Shown here: positions 43,104 to 51,900 of the stretch, piece by piece
Numbering within the stretch: position 1 is the stretch's first letter
Layout: the number at the start of each line of letters is the position of its first letter
Source: Calothrix sp. NIES-4101
GTDB lineage: Bacteria; Cyanobacteriota; Cyanobacteriia; Cyanobacteriales; Nostocaceae
Length of the DNA: 64,000 nt
Direction: 5' to 3'
Assembly (NCBI GenBank): GCA_004296455.1
Contig: AP018280.1
Coordinates: 1,054,001 to 1,118,000 of the forward strand
Notes under the pieces: model-generated
What the model was told of the DNA's origin: nothing
Seen by the model: only the letters and a program-made list of their open reading frames with translations
Databases searched by the model: none
Made by a program: the position numbers and the translations under genes

Positions 43104-44510
43104 TTAAGGCAAAAAATAACCTGCCCTTAATTCTTCTACACTATCTTGTACAGCCCAAAGAATCTGCTCAATGTCCGCTTGTGTATGAGCAGTAGATAAA
43201 AAACCACCGTTACCTCGAAGCATAATGCCTCGAAAAAGTAGGTGATAATACAACAAATCAAAAACTATTGCAGCTTCCGTATTTTTTTCAGACTCATCAT
43301 TCGTTACGCTAGCAGTGCCGAAAATTGAACCAAAAGAAGCCATTTGAATTGGTATTTTTTCTTGGTCAAAGTAATTATTGAGCTTGTTAACAAAATCTGA
43401 AGTAAGAATATTTAGTTTGTCTTGTAAACCAGCACCTTGTGTTTTTAAATAATCAAGTACCACTTTTGCAGCAGCCAATGCTAGTGGATGTTTACAGAAA
43501 GTGCCAGCAAAAAATGTTGTTTTCTCTTGGGGATATGATGCATCTCCATAATGCCAAATACCACCATCAATGGCATTCATATACTTAGCCTTACCAGCAA
43601 TTACACCAATAGGCATACCACCACCAAGAATTTTACCGTAAGTGGCAATATCAGCCTGAATGCCAAACCAAGCCTGTGCCCCTCCTGGATGAATACGAAA
43701 ACCAGTCACCATTTCATCAAAGATTAATGGTATGTCTAAAACTTGAGTTAATTTCCTTAATTTTTGAAGAAATTCTTGGGGTTGGATACTAATATTTCTA
43801 GTTTGAACTGGCTCAACTAAAACAGCAGCTAATTCTTGAGCATGAGTTTTAATTAATTCTAAAGATTGGTCATTATTATAGTCTAAAACTAAAATATCTT
43901 GGACAAAATTGATCGGTGTTCCTGGAGAGATAGGTATTGAGTCGGGATTATTAAGCAACTTTTTTTTAGCTAATGTACCGTCAAAATGTCCATGGTAAGA
44001 CCCAGTAAATAAAGCAATTTTACTGCGTCCTGTTGCTGCTCTTGCTAAACGAATTGCTGTCATTACAGCTTCCGTACCAGTATTGCTAAAAGTGACTCTT
44101 TCCATACCGGTAAATTCGCAAATTAATTGAGCAACTTCACCAGCAAGTTCGGCTTGTGGTCCAATTTGTACACCTTTTTCTAGTTGTGTAAATAAAGCTT
44201 CTTTAATAAATAGTGGATTATGACCAAACAAATTTACGCCAAATCCCATTGTTAAGTCTATATATTCGTTTCCATCTGCATCCACAATTTTTGTACCTGA
44301 GGAAGTTTTAGCAACTATGGGATAAAAAAGTTCTTTTAAAGTTGGATTGAAATCAACAAGTGTTTTATTATCAGCCAGAAATTGACGATAATCTTGAGCC
44401 AGCTTTTTTGATGTTTGTGTACGTTGATTGTAGCGTTCAATAAAATTAATTAAATGCTGCTGTCTTTGTAAATTTATTGGATTAGTCGTTTCTGTCTGTA
44501 GATTGGTCAT
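43104..44510 (-). CDS. Class III PLP aminotransferase (GSA/AMT-type) in NRPS operon
   Basis: A 468-residue fold-type I aminotransferase of the glutamate-1-semialdehyde aminomutase/AMT branch, as found within mycosubtilin and microcystin synthetases and standalone in myxochelin synthesis (MxcL). Motifs: MGFGVNLFGHNPLFIKEAL, MERVTFSNTGTEAVMTAIRLARAATGRSKIALFTGSYHGHFDG, LIFDEMVTGFRIHPGGAQAWFGI, and the PLP Lys in IATYGKILGGGMPIG (about residue 290). The ATG at 44508-44510 is preferred to the TTG at 44540. It directly follows an NRPS protein that ends in a thioester reductase, so amination of the released aldehyde is the best inference. Supply of a diamino acid from aspartate semialdehyde is an alternative. 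Confidence 0.9.
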   Translation of the reverse strand: MTNLQTETTNPINLQRQQHLINFIERYNQRTQTSKKLAQDYRQFLADNKTLVDFNPTLKELFYPIVAKTSSGTKIVDADGNEYIDLTMGFGVNLFGHNPLFIKEALFTQLEKGVQIGPQAELAGEVAQLICEFTGMERVTFSNTGTEAVMTAIRLARAATGRSKIALFTGSYHGHFDGTLAKKKLLNNPDSIPISPGTPINFVQDILVLDYNNDQSLELIKTHAQELAAVLVEPVQTRNISIQPQEFLQKLRKLTQVLDIPLIFDEMVTGFRIHPGGAQAWFGIQADIATYGKILGGGMPIGVIAGKAKYMNAIDGGIWHYGDASYPQEKTTFFAGTFCKHPLALAAAKVVLDYLKTQGAGLQDKLNILTSDFVNKLNNYFDQEKIPIQMASFGSIFGTASVTNDESEKNTEAAIVFDLLYYHLLFRGIMLRGNGGFLSTAHTQADIEQILWAVQDSVEELRAGYFLP

Positions 44511-44551
44511 TGTTATTTTTACAGATGAATATCTGAGCAAGATGATTTATG

Positions 44552-47500
44552 TTAAAACTGTTTACTTAATTGTGGCTGGCTGAGAAAACCTGTACTAATT
44601 AGATACTTAAAATAGGTTTGTAACAACTCATAATTAACTGGTGGACACGTAAGACCAGATTCAGCTAGTCCGGCTAGAGTATTGTGATAGTGAAAGTTGT
44701 CTTTAACACTATTTTGATTACTTGATTTTTCATAAGTTTCTGAAAACATTCCTATTAGTGGATATAAAGCATTATTGTTTTCTGCTTCAGAACTTTGCAG
44801 TAATTTATCTCGCCAATGTTCGTAGGGAATTTGTTGTATGGGATAACCCAATGTACAAATTAAGTTAGCCATCTCACACCAAGAAATTGATTGAGGATTG
44901 GTTATATCAAAGATTTGACCTAAAGAAGATTTTTGTTGAGATAAATAAACAATGGCTTTACTGGCATAATCTACAGGAGTTAAATTTACCATGAAATTTT
45001 GCTTGGGTGCACTTCCTAATTGAATACAACCACGAATCAATCTAAAAGTATGGTCTTCAGGATTACAAGCACCTGTTTTACTATCACCACAAATTCGTCC
45101 TGGTCTATAAATAGAAATGGGAACTCCCCGTTCTCCAGCAATTTTAATTAACTTTTCAGCTACCCATTTACTTTGGGTATAACCATTATCACTCTTTTCT
45201 ATTTTGTCAGGGTTATCTTCTATTTGAGCTACTCCAATTGTAGAAATAAAATGTACTGGCTTAATTTTCATTTGTGTCGCTAAATGTAAAATTTCCTGTG
45301 TTCCTAGTACATTTGCTGCTTTGAGAACTGAGTAAGGATAAGTAAAATTCACCCATGCTCCATTGTGGTAGATAACATCAATTTGTCTAGCTAGCGACAG
45401 AAATTTATCTTCACTAAGTCCCAAAAATTGTTTAGCCAAATCTCCGTTCACAGTCATAATTCTCTGTCTGAAGCTTTCATCCCACAATAAATAAGATTTT
45501 AAACTATTTATCAGTCTTGCTTGTGTTGAAATATTATCCTGACTACGAACTAAACAATAAATTGTTGCGGTTGTTTGTTGTAATAGTTCGTAAAGTAAAA
45601 AAGAACCTATAAAACCAGTTGCTCCTGTTAATAATATACTTTGAGGATGACTCTGATATTCGCCAGATACATTGACTTGAATACTTGGAGATAAGACAGC
45701 TTCCTCTAATAGATTTACATTCGCAGTGTCAGTAAAAATACCAACATTTTTTCTCTCAATAATTTGAGATAAATCAGCAATAGTCGGGGCATCAAATAAA
45801 TCACGTAAATTTATTTCTATATGAAATGCTTTTCTTACCTTGGCTAGTAGTTGTGTAATTAGCAGAGAATGTCCACCTAAATCAAAAAAATTATCATGAA
45901 TACCTACTTGTTCTAATCTTAGAAGTTGCAGCCAAATTTCAGATAAAGTCTTCTCTATTGGAGTGCGTGCTTCTATATAAATTTGATTCACTTCAGAACG
46001 ATTTTTTGCTAGTGCTATTAATGCTTGGATATTTACCTTTCCATTTGATGTGAGAGGTAGTGCTTGGAGTAGCACAAAAGCTGATGGTAACATGTAATCA
46101 GGTAGTTTTTGAAAACAGAAACTACGTAAATCATTGATGATTTCTGACTGCTGCCTTGGGCTACGATGTGATTCAGACTTTAAAACTATATATGCTACTA
46201 AACGCTGATTATCTTCAACTATAACTACAGCCGTTTGTACCTGATAATTTTCTTTAAGTGTGGCTTCTATTTCTCCTAATTCAATCCGAAAACCACGAAT
46301 TTTTATTTGATTGTCAGCCCGCCCTACAAACTCTAGATTTCCATCTGGTAAATAACGAACTAAGTCACCTGTTTTATATATTCTATGGCTGAATTTGCCT
46401 CTTGCTAATTGGAAATTTACAAAGGGGTTTTGAATAAACTTTTCTTGTGTTAGTTCAGGGTGATGGAGATAACCTCTAGCTAAACAATCACCTCCAATAT
46501 AAAGTTCTCCAACCACACCCCTGGGTACAAGTTGCAATTTTTCATCTAACACAAATACCTGAGTATTTGGAAGAGGTTTTCCTAACGGGACTGTTTTTGC
46601 ATCAGAATGAGAAATTTCTATTGGATAAGTGAGCACACCAACTGTAGCTTCCGTGGGACCATAGTGGTTAAAAATTTGGCACTTTGGAGCTTGTTGTCTG
46701 ATATTTTTAATCAAATCCCATGTGCTAGCTTCACCACCTAAAATTAGACATTGACGAGGTAATATTGAACGGGTGGGAGAAGCTGTTAAAAGTGCAGTTA
46801 GGTGAGAGGGGACAATCTTCAAACAGTCTATAGGATATTGTTGAAAATAATCTGCGATCGCCTGTGCATCAGAGGCTCTTTCTTGAGACAATATATGTAA
46901 ACATCCTCCCGTACATAAGGATGCAAACACAACTGTATTACCTAAATCTGCGGCGAAAGTTGAAACAGTGGCAAAACTAGCTGCTGTTGGTAAATTGAGT
47001 CTGTCTAAAATACCATATAGGTAATTAAGCAGCTGTTGATGTTCTATAGCTACAGCTTTGGGTTTACCAGTAGATCCAGAAGTGAAAATTGCATAAACTA
47101 AATTTTCTGGTTGTACGGAAGTTTGTGGGTTTTCACAACTTTCTAGTGCTATAGTTTCCCAGTCGGTATCTAAACAGATAATTTGTGCCTCCGTTGGAAG
47201 AAGTTTTTCCGCCAATGACTGCTGTGTTAATACGATTGTTGCTTGGGCATCTTGTACACGAAAAGCTAAATTTTCTGCTGGTAATTTTGGATCTAATGGT
47301 AAATAAGCAGCGCTAGCTTTGAGAACGCCCAAAATCCCAACGATAATATCAACAGTTCTTTCAAGATATAAACCTACTAAAACATCAGCACTAATCCCTA
47401 GGTTTTTGAGGTAATGAGCAACTTGATTTGCTCGTGCGTTCAGTTGGGTATAAGTCAGCTTTTGATTTTCACAGACTACAGCAGTATATTCAGGTGTCTT

Positions 47501-48907
47501 TTTAACTTGCTGCTCAAATAGTTGATGAATACATTGAAAAGCTGGATACTTTTTATAAGTATTGTTAAAAGTAACTAATAACTGATTTTTTTCTTGATTA
47601 TTGATAATTTCCAATTCTGCTATATTAGCATTAAAATTATCAATAACGCTTGTGACTATATTTAAAAAACATTCAAATATCTGTTGAATATTATCATGAG
47701 AAAATAAACACTGGTTATATTGCAGTTCCAGAATTATTTCTGATATTGTTTGCCGACAATTAAGTTTTAATTTAAAAGGAGCAAAGCAAGAAAAATGGTG
47801 GAATAAAGAAAATGTCACATCACCAGATGAACAATCTTTTGGTAACTCTTGAAATTCAAACCCAATAGGTAACTCTTGGCAATTAGCTACACCTTCTGTA
47901 TTGTCTTGCCAAATAAAATATTCTTGCCATTTATTAATCTGGTGGATATTATCGCTAATTTGGGTTAAAACTTCTGAAAATTTAAAATCTTTCTGAAATA
48001 CACACTGTACAGGTAAGCATTTAGAAGCTAATCCCATGAGTCCCTGTAATTCTTCATATTTTCTATCATTAAATATATTGCTGATAATTATATTATCCTG
48101 ATTGGTTAACCGCCATATTAGTGTTTGCCAGCAAGTAAGTAAAAAGTTACTAATTGTGGTGTTTTGCTGCGTAACAATAGTAGAAATTTTATCAACTAAA
48201 TCCGAAGATATCTTCTGATTAAAAATCGCAGATACAAATTGAATTTCTCTGGATAAATTACTTTCCCAAGGTAAAATTAATGGTGGTTGATTTATAAAAT
48301 TATGCTGTTGCCAATATTCTTGTCCAGCTTCTGCATCTTCATCTTCTAATAATTGATTTTGCCATTCAGAAAATTGAATATATTGTATTGGAGCATCTAA
48401 TAGTTTCTGGTTTTTAAAGCAGAAATTATAAGTCTCACTAATTTCTGAAAATAAATTATTCAATGTCCAAGCATCTGCACATAAAGATGATAACGTTAAC
48501 ACTAGAAGATATTTATTATCAGATAAATTAACTAAACTCAAACTTAAAAGTGAATTATTATCATCTTTGTTAAGTAATCTTCTATCTGCAAACAAATAAT
48601 TTTCTATTTTTTTTGACTGTTCATCACTATCATATTTACTGAAATCGATATTCCTCCAGATAGGAAAATTACTACTTTGAATAACTTGCACGGGAATTTT
48701 TATACCAGGTAAACTGTGGAAATTTGTACGAAAAATTTCGTGACGAGCAAAAACTTTTTGTACAGCTTGTTGTAATAATTGAATATTAAGATTACCTGTA
48801 ATTAAAAATGCAGATTGAGCCGCATAATCGATATCATTTTTTTGCTGCAACCAAAGATATCTTTGTTGTGGAGATAAGCGAAAACCTTCAATATTTGATG
48901 TTGTCAT
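44552..48907 (-). CDS. NRPS terminal module: C*-A(Asp)-PCP-thioester reductase
   Basis: A 1451-residue synthetase. Residues ~1-430 form a condensation-like domain where HHxxxDG reads SSLCADA, so both His are missing. A domain ~455-965: core motifs YAIFTSGSTGKPKAVAIEH, NHYGPTEATVG, YKTGDLVRYLPDGNLEFVGR. Aligning STFAADLGNTVVF with D-L-x-x-T and taking K, I, G, H, V, G, K downstream gives code DLTKIGHVGK, an Asp code. PCP: DNFFDLGGHSLLITQLL (~995-1050). Reductase (~1085-1430): SILLTGATGFIGSFLLYELL NAD(P)H loop, YTQSKWVAEKL catalytic Tyr/Lys and ISIYRPGRICGDS. The chain should leave as an aldehyde or alcohol. AAAGGAATGAATAT precedes the ATG. The upstream protein ends in a free C domain that would make the bond to Asp. 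Confidence 0.9.
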   Translation of the reverse strand: MTTSNIEGFRLSPQQRYLWLQQKNDIDYAAQSAFLITGNLNIQLLQQAVQKVFARHEIFRTNFHSLPGIKIPVQVIQSSNFPIWRNIDFSKYDSDEQSKKIENYLFADRRLLNKDDNNSLLSLSLVNLSDNKYLLVLTLSSLCADAWTLNNLFSEISETYNFCFKNQKLLDAPIQYIQFSEWQNQLLEDEDAEAGQEYWQQHNFINQPPLILPWESNLSREIQFVSAIFNQKISSDLVDKISTIVTQQNTTISNFLLTCWQTLIWRLTNQDNIIISNIFNDRKYEELQGLMGLASKCLPVQCVFQKDFKFSEVLTQISDNIHQINKWQEYFIWQDNTEGVANCQELPIGFEFQELPKDCSSGDVTFSLFHHFSCFAPFKLKLNCRQTISEIILELQYNQCLFSHDNIQQIFECFLNIVTSVIDNFNANIAELEIINNQEKNQLLVTFNNTYKKYPAFQCIHQLFEQQVKKTPEYTAVVCENQKLTYTQLNARANQVAHYLKNLGISADVLVGLYLERTVDIIVGILGVLKASAAYLPLDPKLPAENLAFRVQDAQATIVLTQQSLAEKLLPTEAQIICLDTDWETIALESCENPQTSVQPENLVYAIFTSGSTGKPKAVAIEHQQLLNYLYGILDRLNLPTAASFATVSTFAADLGNTVVFASLCTGGCLHILSQERASDAQAIADYFQQYPIDCLKIVPSHLTALLTASPTRSILPRQCLILGGEASTWDLIKNIRQQAPKCQIFNHYGPTEATVGVLTYPIEISHSDAKTVPLGKPLPNTQVFVLDEKLQLVPRGVVGELYIGGDCLARGYLHHPELTQEKFIQNPFVNFQLARGKFSHRIYKTGDLVRYLPDGNLEFVGRADNQIKIRGFRIELGEIEATLKENYQVQTAVVIVEDNQRLVAYIVLKSESHRSPRQQSEIINDLRSFCFQKLPDYMLPSAFVLLQALPLTSNGKVNIQALIALAKNRSEVNQIYIEARTPIEKTLSEIWLQLLRLEQVGIHDNFFDLGGHSLLITQLLAKVRKAFHIEINLRDLFDAPTIADLSQIIERKNVGIFTDTANVNLLEEAVLSPSIQVNVSGEYQSHPQSILLTGATGFIGSFLLYELLQQTTATIYCLVRSQDNISTQARLINSLKSYLLWDESFRQRIMTVNGDLAKQFLGLSEDKFLSLARQIDVIYHNGAWVNFTYPYSVLKAANVLGTQEILHLATQMKIKPVHFISTIGVAQIEDNPDKIEKSDNGYTQSKWVAEKLIKIAGERGVPISIYRPGRICGDSKTGACNPEDHTFRLIRGCIQLGSAPKQNFMVNLTPVDYASKAIVYLSQQKSSLGQIFDITNPQSISWCEMANLICTLGYPIQQIPYEHWRDKLLQSSEAENNNALYPLIGMFSETYEKSSNQNSVKDNFHYHNTLAGLAESGLTCPPVNYELLQTYFKYLISTGFLSQPQLSKQF

Positions 48908-48955
48908 ATATTCATTCCTTTCTTTTCTCTAAACTTCCAAACTTTATTGCTGATT

Positions 48956-51900
48956 CTAAGATAACTTCATAGCCTTAGGCTGAATTTGCATCAACTTTTT
49001 GAGCTTACCTTGCTCATGTTTAACTTCGGTAACTAACTGTTGTTTCTTTTGTGTTTCTGTCAGCAAATCTAAAGTGTTAATGCGGGCATCCACTTGAGAT
49101 GTAATACTTGCAAGCAGTGTTTGAAAACTATCAAACAAACTAGAAATCTCTTTTGCGTCAAATAAATCTGTTTTGTAATACCAACTACCCTTAATTCCTG
49201 ATTCTGTTTCTGACATAAATAAAGCTAAATCAAACTTAACTGTTTTAGCTTCTACCTCTATCGGTGACAACATGAGTCCTGGTAGTTGCAAATTATGTGT
49301 TGGAACATTATCCATAATAAACAACATTTGAAATAAAGGTGTATGAGACAAATGGCGTTCTGGTTGTAGTTCTTCAACTAGCTTGTCAAAAGGCAAATCT
49401 TGATGGGCATAAGCCTCTAAAGTTACTTTTCTGACTCTTTGTAAGAGTTCTCTAAAAGTGGGATAGCCAGATATATCAGTCCGTAATACTAGTAAGTTAA
49501 CAAAAAAGCCAATTAAATCTTCAGTTTCACCTCGATTACGGTTAGCAACATCTGTACCAATTACAATGTCATCTTGTCCTGTGTAGCGATATAGTAAGGT
49601 TTTTAAAGCAGCTACCATTGTCATAAACAAAGTAGCGTTTTCATGACAACTAAGTGTCTTCAATGCTTGTGTTAATTCTGTAGATAAACTGAAGATTTGC
49701 ACACCAACTTGATTGGTTGGAGTAGCTACTTGGTTTTGGATATAAGGTAATTTAAGGACTGGTAAAGCAGCACCTAATTTCTGTTTCCAGTAGGCAAGGT
49801 GATTTTCTAATACTTGTCCTTGCAACCATTGTCGCTGCCAAACTGTAAAGTCTGCATATTGAATTGGCAGTTCTGGTAAAGTAACAGATTTCCCGTCTGC
49901 CAAAGCGGGATATAAGGCTATGATTTCTCGAATAATCACACTCATAGACCAAGCATCAGATATGATGTGATGCATTGTAAATATGACCACATATTCTGTT
50001 GAACTTAGTTTGATAAGAACTACCCGTAATAAAGGTAATTGTTTCAAATCAAAAGGTTGTTTATTTTCTTGATTAATGATCTGCTGTACTTGAATTTCTT
50101 GTTCTAATTTTGAAACTGCTTGCAAATCAATTATAGGTACAGATAATTGCAGATTGGCGCTAATTACCTGCATTGGTAAACCTTCCACAGCCATGAAGGT
50201 AGTACGTAAAGCTTCGTGACGTTTGATAATTTCTTTGAAGCTGGCTTCTAGTGCTGTGATATTGAGAGCACCAAGGACACGGATAGCCTCGGTAATATTA
50301 TATGTGGCGTTATTGGGTTGTAATTGTTCTAGAAACCATAACCTTTGTTGGGCAAAAGATAAAGGCAGATGATTTTCTCTATTAACAGGAAGAATAGGAG
50401 GTGCTAAAAGACTATCCTGTGATTGTTTTATCGCTTCAATAGCAGTTGCTAAACCTGCTACTGTGGGAAATTCAAAGACTTTCTGGAGGGGCAACTCTAT
50501 TTGAAAAACTTGGCGTAGTCGAGAAATTAATTGTGTCGCTAATAAAGAATGTCCTCCTAGTTCAAAGAAATTGTCATTCACGCCTACTTGTTTTATACCA
50601 AGCACTTGAGTCCAGGTGTTAGCGATAATTTCCTCAACTGGAGTACGGGGGGAAACATAATTCTGCTCTAAATTTCTTTTTGACCAATCTGGTGTAGGTA
50701 ATGCCCGACGGTCTATCTTCCCATTGGGGGTCAAAGGTAATGTTTCTAGTAAAACAAAAGCCGAGGGTATCATATAATCCGGCAGCTTTTGTTGCAAAAA
50801 TTTTCGTAGTTTTGTTGCTAATTCATTGATGATTAATTCATATTGTTTAGAAACAACATAAGCAACTAAACGTTTTTCACCTAAATCATCTTCTTTAATA
50901 GCGATAACACTTTCTTGAATTTCTGGATGTTTAGCTAGTAGAATTTTAATTTCACCAATCTCTATCCTAAAACCACGAATTTTTACCTGATAATCCATGC
51001 GTCCAAGATATTCTATATCACCATTAGGAAGATAACGGGCTAAGTCACCTGTCTTATACAGTTTAGTACCAGGTAGGTTACTATATGGATGAGCAATAAA
51101 CCTTTCATGGGTTAAATTAGGACGGTTTAGATATCCTCTAGCAACACCAGCACCACCAATATATATTTCCCCAGGAATGCCTACAGGTAGAGGTAGTAAA
51201 TTCTTATCTAATATGTAAATTTCTGTATTAGCAAATGGTCTACCTATAGGGACTAACTGCTCTTTTGATAAGTCTATTTTTTGTGATTCAAAATATGAAC
51301 TATCGATAGTTGCTTCAGTTACACCGAAAGAGTTAATTAATCTTGTTTGAGAATTGCATAATTGGCGAAGTTTTTCATATTCTCTGACATACCAAGTATC
51401 AGAACCACAAACTAGCAAGCTCATAAATTCAAGGTGCTGTTGACTCTCATCGAGGTACTGCATTAAGTTTCGCAACACTACTGGCACAAATTCAGCACAG
51501 TCTACTTTTTCTCGCAGCATGAGATGATAAAGTTTTGCGGGTTCTAGTAAGAAATCACGAGGACATAATACGAGTTTGCAACCTGAACAAAGAGCGCGAA
51601 CTAAGTCTCCAGAAAAAACATCAAAGGAAAAACTTGCCATTTGTAAATGACAGATGGTGGCGGTTCGCAGTTTATAAGCTTCATCCCAAGCAAAATAAGC
51701 GTTTACTAAATTTCGATGCTCAATCATTACACCTTTAGATTGACCTGTGGAACCAGAAGTGTAGATGAGATAAGCTAAATTATCTGGTTTAATGTTGTTG
51801 TTGGGATTAGTGTTGACTTGTTGGCAAATTTCCTGCGAGTTAGTATCTATACAGATGAGATGTGCTGAATACTGTGGTTGTTGATTTAGTAATTTTTCTT

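Noticed and set aside
46900-47000. C*-linked A domains activating a keto or hydroxy acid (apparent loss of Asp235)
   Set aside because: A two-residue shift restores DLxxT and the remaining code residues match Asp; no KR domain accompanies these A domains.
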